DNA from: DATGZH01 sp035297265
Lineage (GTDB): Bacteria > Actinomycetota > Acidimicrobiia > Acidimicrobiales > RAAP-2
Reading direction: 5' to 3'
DNA length: 64,000 nucleotides
Assembly: GCA_035297265.1 (NCBI GenBank)
Contig: DATGZH010000009.1
Coordinates: forward strand, 1 to 64,000
Below, in pieces: positions 56,521-64,000 of the stretch. The notes below the pieces were generated by a model, which saw nothing but the letters and a program-made list of their open reading frames with translations, was not told the DNA's origin and searched no databases. Position numbers and translations under genes: made by a program. Positions within the stretch are counted from its first letter, which is position 1. Each line of letters begins with the position of its first letter.

Positions 56521-58392
56521 ATGGCGCGCAAGCTTCCAAACGAAGATGGACTTCGCGCGCTCGGCGCGCAGGTCGCCGGCGAGGGTGAACCCGGGGAGGT
56601 TCGGGTCGACGCGCCCGACGCCGCGGCGCCGAGCAGCGCCGCCGTCGCCAACGAGTCGGAGAGCAACGGCGCCGGCGGCACGAAGATCGCCAACGAGGAG
56701 CGGCTGCTGGCCCTCGGCCGGGAGGTGGACGGAGCCAAAGGCGGCGGCGGGGGCCGACGCTCCGGGCGCCACGCCGCGCCCAAGCGGCACCGGGCCCTCA
56801 AGTGGAGCCTCGGCATCGTCGCCCTCGTGATCGTGCTCGTCGCCGGGGCCATCGGCGGCTACGCCTGGTACCTGAACCACGAGATCCACCGGGTCAACGT
56901 GAAGGGCCTGACCGACAGCCCGATTGCCGGCGCCGAAGCCGGGACCGAGAACATCTTGATGGTCGGTTCCACCTCGCGCTGTGCCCTCAAGGTCCAGAAC
57001 CCGGCCTACGGCCTGTGCTCCCAGGGGGTGACCGGCGTCAACAGCGACGTCGTCATGATCCTCCACCTGAACGCCAACGCGCTGGGCGGCCCCAGGGTCT
57101 CGATCCTCTCGATCCCCCGCGACCTGTTCGTGCCGAACGCCCGGGCGGACGGAGCCAACAAGATCGACGCCGCGCTGGTCGAGGGTCCGAGCCAGCTCGT
57201 GGCGGCCATCGAGGAGGACTTCGGGATCCCGATCCAGCACTACGTGGAGCTCAACTTCGACAGCTTCGCCGGCGTGGTCGACGCCCTCGGGGGCATCAAC
57301 ATGTACTTCCCCGAACCGGTCTACGACGCCTACTCGGGCCTGAACATCCAGACGACCGGCTGCCTCCACCTGAACGGCACCCAGGCGCTCCAGGTCGTGC
57401 GGGCCAGGCACCTTCAGTACAAGGGCCCGGGCATCACCACCCCCTACCCGCAGTACTGGCCCCAGGAGGCGCAAAGCGACCTGGCCCGCATCCGTCGCGA
57501 CCACGAGTTCCTCCGGGTGCTCGCCGCGGCCGTGGCCAAGCGGGGGCTCTCCAACCCGGTGACCGACAACCAGCTCGTGAGCGCGGTGGCCGGCCAGCTG
57601 ACCGTGGACAACGGGATGTCGGCGACGCACATGCTGAACCTCGTGCTCACGTTCCACGGGGTGAACGTGGACGGCTCGCCGCAGCTCACCATGCCGGTCC
57701 TCGTCGACCAGTTCGGCGACTACGTCTACCAAGGCGGTGACTACGGGGACATCGAGTTCCCCGACCAGCCGCTCGACCAGTCGGTCGTCGACCAGTTCCT
57801 GGGGGTCACGGCGGCCACGAACACGATGGACGGCACGCCGTTGCCCAAGCGCTCGGCGGTCACCGTGTCCGTGCTGAACGGCTCCGGGGTCACGGACCAG
57901 GCGACGACCACCGGCCAGGCGCTCAGCCAGCTCGGCTTCAAGGTGCTGGGCGTCGGTGACACGGCCCCGGTCGGCGAAGAGGCCGAAACGGTCGTCACCT
58001 ACGCCCACAAGACGCCGGTGGACGAAGCGGCCGCGGAGGCAGTCGCCCGCAGCCTCACCGGCTCGGTCGTCATGGCGCTCGGCCCGACCACAGACGGCGC
58101 CGAGGTCACCGTGACGACCGGCACCAACTTCACGGTCAGCCCTCCGCCGGTGGCGACGCCCCCGGCAACCACTGGCTCGACGGCGGCCCCGACCGGTGCC
58201 GCCAAGAAGCCGGCGAAGGGCCGCGGGGGAACGGCGAGCACCGCGGCGAGCACCGCCCCGGCGCCGACCACCACGACCACGACACCGCCGTCGATCGCCA
58301 ACGGGACCTTCAGCCAGCCCAGCCAGTCCGTGGAGCCGTTGGCCCCGTGGGACCCGCGGTCGTGCACGCCCAGCGGAGGCGAGGGACCGTAG
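56521..58392 (+). CDS. LytR-CpsA-Psr (LCP) family cell-wall ligase with LytR_C domain
   Basis: A 623-residue protein. A cytoplasmic N-terminal region of about 90 residues holds two copies of one short motif (NEDGLRALGAQVAG and NEERLLALGREVDG). One transmembrane helix follows at about 95-117. The LCP domain has TENILMVGSTSR, NSDVVMILHLNANA, VSILSIPRDLFVPN with the polyprenyl-phosphate-binding Arg, INMYFPEPVYDA and ARHLQYKGPG. A LytR_C domain (RSAVTVSVLNGSGVTDQATT) and a Pro/Thr-rich tail end it. LCP proteins attach arabinogalactan, teichoic or capsule polymers to peptidoglycan outside the membrane. Confidence 0.9.
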   Translation: MARKLPNEDGLRALGAQVAGEGEPGEVRVDAPDAAAPSSAAVANESESNGAGGTKIANEERLLALGREVDGAKGGGGGRRSGRHAAPKRHRALKWSLGIVALVIVLVAGAIGGYAWYLNHEIHRVNVKGLTDSPIAGAEAGTENILMVGSTSRCALKVQNPAYGLCSQGVTGVNSDVVMILHLNANALGGPRVSILSIPRDLFVPNARADGANKIDAALVEGPSQLVAAIEEDFGIPIQHYVELNFDSFAGVVDALGGINMYFPEPVYDAYSGLNIQTTGCLHLNGTQALQVVRARHLQYKGPGITTPYPQYWPQEAQSDLARIRRDHEFLRVLAAAVAKRGLSNPVTDNQLVSAVAGQLTVDNGMSATHMLNLVLTFHGVNVDGSPQLTMPVLVDQFGDYVYQGGDYGDIEFPDQPLDQSVVDQFLGVTAATNTMDGTPLPKRSAVTVSVLNGSGVTDQATTTGQALSQLGFKVLGVGDTAPVGEEAETVVTYAHKTPVDEAAAEAVARSLTGSVVMALGPTTDGAEVTVTTGTNFTVSPPPVATPPATTGSTAAPTGAAKKPAKGRGGTASTAASTAPAPTTTTTTPPSIANGTFSQPSQSVEPLAPWDPRSCTPSGGEGP

Positions 58393-58474
58393 CGGGCGGC
58401 CCCGGCCGTAGCTCCGGGGGAGGATCGGCACGCGGGGAGCCGCCAGCTCCGGATGACCCCCCGGCGATCGACCG

Positions 58475-58984
58475 TTACGGGACGCGGCGTTGCGACGTTG
58501 TGCGGGCGTGAAGGAGCTCCAGCTCCTCACCGAGAACGTGACGGACGCGGGCCCTGAAGGCCGGGTCGGCCAGCCGCCGCTCGACGACCTCGACGACCGC
58601 CGGTCCGAGTCCAGCCACCACCGGTGCCCGGTGCCCCGGAGCCTCGGCGTGGGACGCGGGAGCCAACCCTCGACCCGGTGTACCGACGGCGAAGCGGGCC
58701 CGGGCGGCCGACACGGAGAAGACCGACAGGAACGAGCCGATGGAACCGATGGAGAGGAACGAGCCGATCGACCCGATCGAGAGCGAGGCGCCGATCGACC
58801 CGATGGACATGAAGGAGCCGACCGAACCGATCGACATGAACGACCCGACCGAACCGATCGACATGAACGAGCCCACCGACCCGATGGAGAGGAAGGAGCG
58901 CCGGCTGCCGAGCGAACGGTCGGCCCGGTCGGTGGCCGCCGGTTGGGCGAGGTCCCCGTTCCGCTCGATCAGCGTCCGGTCCAC
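58475..58984 (-). CDS. Membrane-associated protein with nine-residue SIGSxGSFM repeats
   Basis: About 169 residues from a GTG at 58984 (GTG 59017 also possible), just after the MFS gene stop. The middle is six tandem 9-residue units: SIGSVGSFM three times, then SIGSIGASL, SIGSIGSFL, SIGSIGSFL, ending SVFSVSAAR. The small-residue spacing could form glycine-zipper helices in the membrane or a beta structure. The C-terminal 60 residues (VEVVERRLADPAFRARVRHV) look like an ordinary helical domain. The DNA shows matching 27-bp direct repeats at about 58740-58880. Similar SIGS-repeat proteins occur in other actinobacteria with no assigned function. The opposite strand is also open and repetitive. 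Confidence 0.55.
   Translation of the reverse strand: MDRTLIERNGDLAQPAATDRADRSLGSRRSFLSIGSVGSFMSIGSVGSFMSIGSVGSFMSIGSIGASLSIGSIGSFLSIGSIGSFLSVFSVSAARARFAVGTPGRGLAPASHAEAPGHRAPVVAGLGPAVVEVVERRLADPAFRARVRHVLGEELELLHARTTSQRRVP
58740..58890. repeat. 27-bp tandem direct repeats in the SIGS gene
   Basis: GACCGAACCGATCGACATGA and variants recur every 27 bases, coding for nine-residue units on the minus strand. The period and coding phase are exact, so copy number can change without frameshift. Confidence 0.8.
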
Positions 58985-58991
58985 CTCCCCA

Positions 58992-60374
58992 TCATGACGG
59001 AGTCGGCGGCGGCTCACCAGGCTCGGCCCACAGCTGCTCGGGCTCGAGACCCTTCGTCTCGGGCAGGAACGCCAGGAGGGCTGCGGCCGGCAGCATCGGG
59101 AAGAAGGTGATGGCCGCCGCCCAGCCGGCGGCGTTGCCCGGGTTGGCGTCGGCCAGCGCCCCGAAGACGAGGAGCCCGGTCACCGCACCGAGCACGCCGG
59201 CGGCCACCGTCCATCCCGAGACCGAGGCCCGCACGGCCGTCGGGAAGAGCTCGTTCACGAGGGCCCCGGCGCCCGGGGCGAGCACCCCCCCGGCGAGCAC
59301 GCCGGCCACGTAGCCGATGAGGAGTCCGGGCGTCGACCCGCTGTAGGTGAGCACGCCGAAGCAAGCCAGGCCGACCATGGCGATGGCCACCGCCGGGCGT
59401 CGGCCCAGCCGGTCGGCCAGCGCCCGGCCAGCCAGGAGGCCGAGGAGGCCGGTGAACCCGGCGGCCACGACCATGGCCGAGGTGACGAGGCCTGACTGGT
59501 GCCGCACGTTCTGGGCGTAGAGGAAGACGAAGCTGTTGGCCGGCCCGGTGATGATCGAGATGGCGAAGGTCACCGCGGCCACGATGAGCAACCGGCGGCG
59601 GAACGGCCGGGCGACCGGACCGAGCACAGGCGGGCGGTGCTCGGTCGCGGTGACCGCCTCGTAGCGCTCGGGCTCGCGCACCCGTCGGGCCACGAGCGGG
59701 AGCAGGACGAGCGGCACAGCGGCGAGGGCGAAGACGCCCCGGAAGCCGAGCGTGGTGTGGCCCGCACTGTGGATGAGCGCGGTGATGCCGGCGCCCACGC
59801 CGTAGCCGGCGGCGATCATCGCCACCGCCTTGGTCCGGTCCGAGGACGGCGTGAGCTCGGCTGCCGAGACCGAGGCCACGCCGTTGCCGGCGCTGAGGAG
59901 CGGCCGGCCCAAGGCGAAGATGGCGACGAACCACCAGTACGAAGGGCTGAGAGCGGCGAGCACCGTGAAGAGGAGGCCGAACGCGGCGAACGCCACGAGG
60001 GTCGACCTCCGCCCGAAGCGGTCGGCCAGGCCGGCCAACGGCAGGCCACCGAGCGAGGCGAGGCGCAGGACGGCCAGGCCGATACCGAGCATGGTGCCCG
60101 AGAGACCGGCCTGGTCGGAAAAGGACGTGCCATGGGTCATGTGGCCGAAGCTCTTGGCCACGTCGCCGAGGGCGGCGACCGCGCCGAACTGGCCGAACCC
60201 GATAGCCACGGCCACGAGGCCCACCGCCACCACCGGGGGCGAGTTCCAGGCGTGGAGCGAGAGCGCCGGCCGGGCCTCCCCGCCGGGCGGCGGACGGGGT
60301 GCTCCCCGGTCGGACGGGGCCGGTGCGGCGGGTCGGGGGGCACCACCGGAGGAGGCCGCGCCCATGGGGTCCAT
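58992..60374 (-). CDS. MFS transporter
   Basis: A 460-residue major facilitator protein with twelve hydrophobic segments. The cytoplasmic loop 2-3 motif is LAGLADRFGRRSTLVAF and the second-half copy LAGRALADRLGRRPAVAIA. The Pro/Gly-rich N-terminal ~40 residues are cytoplasmic. No substrate-specific signature is seen; the sugar-porter-like end (FLPETKGLEPEQLW) suggests the metabolite or drug transporter branch. The SIGS-repeat gene starts within or right after its stop, so they share a transcript. Confidence 0.85.
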   Translation of the reverse strand: MDPMGAASSGGAPRPAAPAPSDRGAPRPPPGGEARPALSLHAWNSPPVVAVGLVAVAIGFGQFGAVAALGDVAKSFGHMTHGTSFSDQAGLSGTMLGIGLAVLRLASLGGLPLAGLADRFGRRSTLVAFAAFGLLFTVLAALSPSYWWFVAIFALGRPLLSAGNGVASVSAAELTPSSDRTKAVAMIAAGYGVGAGITALIHSAGHTTLGFRGVFALAAVPLVLLPLVARRVREPERYEAVTATEHRPPVLGPVARPFRRRLLIVAAVTFAISIITGPANSFVFLYAQNVRHQSGLVTSAMVVAAGFTGLLGLLAGRALADRLGRRPAVAIAMVGLACFGVLTYSGSTPGLLIGYVAGVLAGGVLAPGAGALVNELFPTAVRASVSGWTVAAGVLGAVTGLLVFGALADANPGNAAGWAAAITFFPMLPAAALLAFLPETKGLEPEQLWAEPGEPPPTPS

Positions 60375-60418
60375 TATCGGCGGCCCGCCGGGCAGCTGAG
60401 ACTTCGTCGGCCCCTACG

Positions 60419-61045
60419 ATGACGCCGGAGCGGGGACCGGGGTACGTGAGCGAACGACCGACGACCGAGATCGAGGGCTGCCGGCGATCCCACGCCCGGC
60501 TGCTCAGCCGCTTGGCCGGGTTGGACGACGCCACGGCCCGCCAGCCGAGCCTGCTGCCGGGGTGGAGCGTGGGCCACGTGCTCACCCACCTGGCCCGCAA
60601 CGGCGACAGTGTGGTGCGGCGCCTCGAGGGGGCGGCCCGGGGCGAGGTGGTCGACCAGTACGTGGGCGGTCCGGCCGGTCGGGCGGCGGAGATCGAGGCG
60701 GGTGCGGGTCGGCCGGCCGGCGAGCTGGTAGAGGACGTGGCCACGAGCGCGGCGCGACTCGACCAGGTGGCCGGGGCTTTCCCCGACGACGCCTGGGGGC
60801 GGTTGACGAGGGACGTGAGCGGTGAGGAACGGCCGGCCGCCACCACCCTCTTCTCGCGCTGGCGTGAGGTGGAGGTGCACCACGCCGACCTCGGCCTGGG
60901 CTACACGCCGGCCGACTGGCCGCCCGAGCTGGTCGTCCGCTGGCTGCCGAGGGAGTTGGCGGTCCTCGGCGAGCGGGCCGATCCGACCGAGCTCTTGGTG
61001 TGGGTGCTCGGGCGGGGTCCGGCGCCGACCCTCGGCCCCTGGTGA
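60419..61045 (+). CDS. Mycothiol-dependent maleylpyruvate isomerase-like protein
   Basis: A 208-residue DinB/MDMPI-fold protein from the ATG at 60419 (GTG 60446 also possible). LLPGWSVGHVLTHLARNGDS holds the first metal His. REVEVHHADLGLGYTPADWP carries the Glu and His that complete the site. These proteins use mycothiol as cofactor in actinobacteria; maleylpyruvate isomerase of gentisate breakdown is the named member, but most relatives are uncharacterised thiol S-transferases. It is divergent from the MFS gene by 44 bp. Confidence 0.85.
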   Translation: MTPERGPGYVSERPTTEIEGCRRSHARLLSRLAGLDDATARQPSLLPGWSVGHVLTHLARNGDSVVRRLEGAARGEVVDQYVGGPAGRAAEIEAGAGRPAGELVEDVATSAARLDQVAGAFPDDAWGRLTRDVSGEERPAATTLFSRWREVEVHHADLGLGYTPADWPPELVVRWLPRELAVLGERADPTELLVWVLGRGPAPTLGPW

Positions 61046-61064
61046 AGGTGGCGTGGCGCGGGGC

Positions 61065-62105
61065 TCAGCCCCGACGGTGATCGCCGCTGGCCGCCGAGGT
61101 GTCGTTCCCGCCCGCGTCACCCGACCGGGTCGCCTCGGGCGCTTCGCCGTCGACCACGACCTCGCGGTGCTGAGGCCCGACACCGGATCGAGTCGGGACC
61201 GGCGCGGGCGGTGGCGCGGTCTCGAAACGCTCGGCCGCCTCGCCCTGCACGAGCTGGCTCCGGCTCAACAAGACGACGCTCGCCACGAGGACGAGGAGGG
61301 CGAGGGCTTCGCCGACGACGTCCCTCGGGCTGTGTCGGAGGTTCTCTTGGAACAAGAAGACGCCGAGGAAGCTCGCCACGAGGGGGTCGACGATCGTGAG
61401 CCCCGGCTGGGAGGCGGCGAGCGGACCGGCCTGGAAGGCGTTGGACGTGAGGAAAAAGGCCAGGGCCCCGGCGCCGAGCAGCACGTACGGCGACCAGTTG
61501 GTGAAGATCCCGTAGGCGCCGCCCGACAGGTGGCCGCTCAGCTCCTTGATCACCGCGGCCACGAGGCCCCACGCGGTCCCGGCCGCTACCGCCAGGAGGG
61601 CGGCCTGACGCGGCGGTGACGCGGGGACGCCCGGTCGACGCGGCACCCGGGCGAGGACGCAGAAGAGGGCCACCGTGCCGGCGGCGCCGAGGGCCGCCAT
61701 CTCCCACAGGGAGTGCGGGGCGTGGTGCGACCCACCGGTCGGGTAGGCGATGGCGAGGAAGACGGCCAGGCCGGCGGCCATGCCGAAGGCGGCCACCCAG
61801 TCGCGTCGGCGCACCCGGCCGGGGCTGCGGACGGCCAGGAAGCCGAAGACGAAGAGGAGCTCGGTGGCGATCACCGGCTGGACGAGGCTGAGGCTGCTCA
61901 CCCGGAGGGCGGCCACCTGGAAGCCGAAGCCGAGGATCATGCAGAGGATCCCGGCGAACCAGATGGGCTTCTTCGCCAGGTAGACGAAGAGCCGCCAGCT
62001 GAAGGCGAGCTCGCCCGGCGCCGGGGCAGCGGCGAACCGCTGGGTGATCGAAGCGGTCGAGGTGAAGATGCTCGCGCAAAGGGCGAGGACCAACCCGGTG
62101 ATCAT
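61065..62105 (-). CDS. DMT-superfamily transporter
   Basis: A 346-residue membrane protein with nine to ten hydrophobic helices in two EamA-like halves (ILGFGFQVAALRVSSLSLVQ and PLAASQPGLTIVDPLVASFL). The last ~60 residues form a hydrophilic, acidic tail in the cytoplasm. The pattern SLSLVQPVIATELLF is typical of the actinobacterial DMT group often called multidrug or cell-wall-related permeases. The substrate is unknown. Confidence 0.85.
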   Translation of the reverse strand: MITGLVLALCASIFTSTASITQRFAAAPAPGELAFSWRLFVYLAKKPIWFAGILCMILGFGFQVAALRVSSLSLVQPVIATELLFVFGFLAVRSPGRVRRRDWVAAFGMAAGLAVFLAIAYPTGGSHHAPHSLWEMAALGAAGTVALFCVLARVPRRPGVPASPPRQAALLAVAAGTAWGLVAAVIKELSGHLSGGAYGIFTNWSPYVLLGAGALAFFLTSNAFQAGPLAASQPGLTIVDPLVASFLGVFLFQENLRHSPRDVVGEALALLVLVASVVLLSRSQLVQGEAAERFETAPPPAPVPTRSGVGPQHREVVVDGEAPEATRSGDAGGNDTSAASGDHRRG

Positions 62106-62246
62106 CGGCTCTTCGGTCTCACGTGCTCGGCGTCGTTCTTCCGTGGATGCAGCCCGCCGTCCCCAGGGTCGTACCTACCCGCCACAACCAACCGTGTCAA
62201 CACTCGAACGCTTGATCGATTCCCGGGCCCGGCGCTTCCTCCGTCG
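62106..62246. other. Intergenic region
   Basis: 141 bases between the start of the DMT gene and the end of the enoyl-CoA hydratase gene, both leftward. It should contain the DMT promoter; no defined site was recognised. Confidence 0.3.
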
Positions 62247-63020
62247 TCAGCGGCCCGAGAATTTCGGCGGCCGACGACCGGCCGAGGCCGCCACCCCTTC
62301 AGCGAAGTCGGCCGTCGCCGCCAGCTGCTGCTGTTCGACCCGCTCGTGGGCCGTGGCCACCCGGACCTGGTCGGCCAGGTCGCCGCGCATGGTCCGCCGG
62401 ATGGCCCGGACGGCGAGCGGCGCCGAGGCGGCAATCTCGCCCGCCAGCTCGAGCGCCGCCTGTCGCAGGCCCTCGAGCGGGGCCACCCGGTCGCACAGCC
62501 CGATGGCGAGGGCCGCCTCGCCGTCGAGCCGGCGCCCGGTGTAGAGCAGCTCGGCCGCCCGCTGGGGACCGACCACCCGGGGCAGCGTCACCGTGATCCC
62601 GAAACCGTGGTGGAGGCCCAGCCGGGCGAAGTTGGCGGCGAAGCGGGCCTCCGGGGCGGCCACCCGGAAGTCGGCGGCGAGCGCCACCCCGAGACCACCA
62701 CCGACGGCCGCCCCCTGCACGGCGGCCACGATCGGGAGCTCGGTCCGGAAGAGCCGGACCGCCTGCTCGTAGAGGTCGTCGGCCGTCGTGAGCGGGGAGC
62801 CGCCGGGCGCGGTGAAGTTGGCCCCGGCGCAGAAGTGCTTCCCCTCCGAGGCGAGGACGACCGCCCGGGTGTCGCCGGCCGCCAGGTCCTCGAGGGCCTC
62901 GGCCAGTGAGCCGACCAGGGCGGCGTCGAAGTAGTTGTCCGGGGGACGGTGGATCTCGACGAGGGCCACGTGCTCGGCCGCCTCGGTGACGCCCACGTCC
63001 CCGAAGCGCCTCTCGGTCAC
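62247..63020 (-). CDS. Enoyl-CoA hydratase/isomerase
   Basis: A 257-residue crotonase-family enzyme. The CoA pocket and oxyanion loops are KHFCAGANFTAPGG and AVQGAAVGGGLGVALAADFR. The catalytic Glu pair of true hydratases (about 144 and 164) is only partly matched: LGLHHGFGITVTLPRVVG has no Glu at the first site, so isomerase or another crotonase chemistry is possible. The GTG start overlaps the stop of the upstream ACAD gene (GTGA at 63020-63017), so the two are coupled in one beta-oxidation-type operon. Confidence 0.85.
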   Translation of the reverse strand: MTERRFGDVGVTEAAEHVALVEIHRPPDNYFDAALVGSLAEALEDLAAGDTRAVVLASEGKHFCAGANFTAPGGSPLTTADDLYEQAVRLFRTELPIVAAVQGAAVGGGLGVALAADFRVAAPEARFAANFARLGLHHGFGITVTLPRVVGPQRAAELLYTGRRLDGEAALAIGLCDRVAPLEGLRQAALELAGEIAASAPLAVRAIRRTMRGDLADQVRVATAHERVEQQQLAATADFAEGVAASAGRRPPKFSGR

Positions 63021-64000
63021 GTCCGGCGCCCCGGAGCGTTCGTCCGCACCTCACAGAACGCGACGCCCTCGTCGACGGCGTGCTCCCGGGGCAGGTCGAG
63101 GACCCGCTCGGCCAGGATGTTGCGCTGGATCTCGTCGGTGCCCCCGGCGATCGAGTGACCGGGCACCGAGACGATGATCTCGGGGATGAGACCCCCGAGC
63201 GGTCCGTCCTCGCCCGAGAGCATCCCGTGGGCCCCGGCGATCTCGGCGTGGGTCGACGCGCAGCGCCGGGCGAGGTCCGACGCCGCGAGCTTGCCGAGCG
63301 AGCCCTCGGGACCGGGCGGTCGGCCGCCGGCGAGGGCCACCCGGGCCCGCTCCGCGTTCCACCGGGCCATGCGCTCGTGGGCCACCACGTCGGCCGCGGC
63401 GGCGCGCACCACGGGGTCGACGGCCCGACCGCTCGCCTTGGCCTGGGGCACGACGAGGTCGGCCCGGCCGGCCCGCTGCGGGTACCAGCGGAGCGACCGG
63501 GCGAGCTCCTCGGCGTCCTCGGTCGCCTCGGTGGCGGTGCGACCGGGCTTCGGGCGCCGGGCGCCGATGGCCGGCCCGGCGCCGGCCCCACGCTCGAACG
63601 TGAGCGTCGTGCGGGCCACGGTCCACCCCTCGTGCACGTCACCGAGGAGGTGATCGGCGGGCACCCGGGCCGCGTCGAGGAAGACCTCGTTGAACGAGGC
63701 GTGACCGTTCATCTGGCGGAGCGGCCGTACCTCGACGCCCGGCTGGCCCATGGGCAGGACGAAGCAGGTGATACCGCGGTGCTTCGGCACGTCCCAGTCG
63801 GTGCGGGCGAGGAGCAGCCCGTAGCGGGCGAAGCGAGCGCCGGTCGTCCACACCTTCTGCCCGCTCACCACCCACTCGTCGCCGTCGCGCTCGGCCCTCG
63901 TCGTGAGGCCGGCAAGGTCCGAGCCGTTCCCCGGCTCGCTGAAGAGCTGGCACCACTTGTCCTCGCCGGTGAGGATCGGCCGCAGGTGGCGTCGCTTCTG
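63017..64000 (-). CDS. Acyl-CoA dehydrogenase, N-terminus outside window
   Basis: At least 327 residues of an ACAD, open to the right edge of the window, where it reads RRHLRPILTGEDKWCQLFSE then PGNGSDLAGL. VVSGQKVWTTGARFARYGLL and DWDVPKHRGITCFVLPM are close to the paralogue at 7311-8570. The C-terminal signature is SIAGGTDEIQRNILAERVLD. It feeds an enoyl-CoA product to the coupled hydratase gene. The start codon lies beyond position 64000. Confidence 0.9.
   Translation of the reverse strand, partial: QKRRHLRPILTGEDKWCQLFSEPGNGSDLAGLTTRAERDGDEWVVSGQKVWTTGARFARYGLLLARTDWDVPKHRGITCFVLPMGQPGVEVRPLRQMNGHASFNEVFLDAARVPADHLLGDVHEGWTVARTTLTFERGAGAGPAIGARRPKPGRTATEATEDAEELARSLRWYPQRAGRADLVVPQAKASGRAVDPVVRAAAADVVAHERMARWNAERARVALAGGRPPGPEGSLGKLAASDLARRCASTHAEIAGAHGMLSGEDGPLGGLIPEIIVSVPGHSIAGGTDEIQRNILAERVLDLPREHAVDEGVAFCEVRTNAPGRRT

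Noticed and set aside
58740..58890. CRISPR or plasmid iteron array
   Set aside because: The 27-bp units are contiguous, without spacers, and keep one reading frame. They are a coding tandem repeat.
58740..58997. Rightward EPIDMNDPT-repeat protein
   Set aside because: It is the antisense of the SIGS repeats. The minus-strand frame follows the MFS gene and has an ordinary C-terminal domain.

Overview
The window is high-GC DNA with the gene style of an actinobacterium. Start codons are often GTG, there are many 4-base ATGA/GTGA gene overlaps, and some promoters look leaderless. F420-type LLM oxidoreductases, mycothiol-type isomerases, acyl-CoA dehydrogenase pairs, CaiB-type CoA transferases and cytochromes P450 all point the same way. 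A GYWL/GGVFAFGD repeat remnant and a DUF427-thioesterase fusion suggest the class Acidimicrobiia; this placement is inference. No rRNA, tRNA or CRISPR array was seen.

Layout. 1-7.3 kb is accessory: the end of an IS256-type element, a small HTH gene behind an 18-bp palindrome, a secreted FN3/beta-propeller gene broken by an in-frame TGA, a PGRS-like glycine-rich beta-helix protein, a VapBC-like toxin-antitoxin pair whose toxin lacks an ordinary start codon, and a membrane-anchored protein with two retropepsin DTG motifs. 7.3-34.2 kb is mostly lipid and acyl-CoA metabolism: coupled acyl-CoA dehydrogenases, CoA transferase, a BCCP-carboxyltransferase fusion, PPK2, FAH-family enzyme, DUF427-thioesterase, haloalkane dehalogenase-like and other hydrolases, a PlsC-type acyltransferase, two P450s, RidA, LLM oxidoreductase and amidohydrolase. 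Within it lie a lone type IV pilin and a ClpP locus: an active ClpP diverges from an XRE regulator coupled to a ClpP-like protein that has lost its whole catalytic triad. CydDC ends this region. 34.2-48.8 kb has an aldo/keto reductase, GNAT protein, DUF5666 protein, ECF sigma factor with a membrane partner, FAD oxidoreductase below a large SARP/BTAD-AAA regulator, and housekeeping enzymes (histidine phosphatase, CT398-like protein, Nudix, PhzF, aminotransferase, EEP nuclease).

48.8-52.9 kb is the most unusual part. A NarL-type histidine kinase and its probable response regulator were once convergent neighbours about 35 bp apart. They are now split by two abutting elements that share CTAG-flanked terminal inverted repeats. 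One carries a TnpB with a rearranged (or lost) RuvC glutamate. The other carries a decayed IS630-type DDE transposase. Both reading frames end inside the terminal repeat with the same NRANV residues.

53.1-64 kb holds a four-gene coupled operon (PLP lyase/decarboxylase, two small membrane proteins, Nramp-like transporter), an LCP cell-wall ligase, a 9-residue SIGS-repeat protein, MFS and DMT transporters, a mycothiol-type isomerase, and an enoyl-CoA hydratase coupled to an acyl-CoA dehydrogenase that runs off the window.
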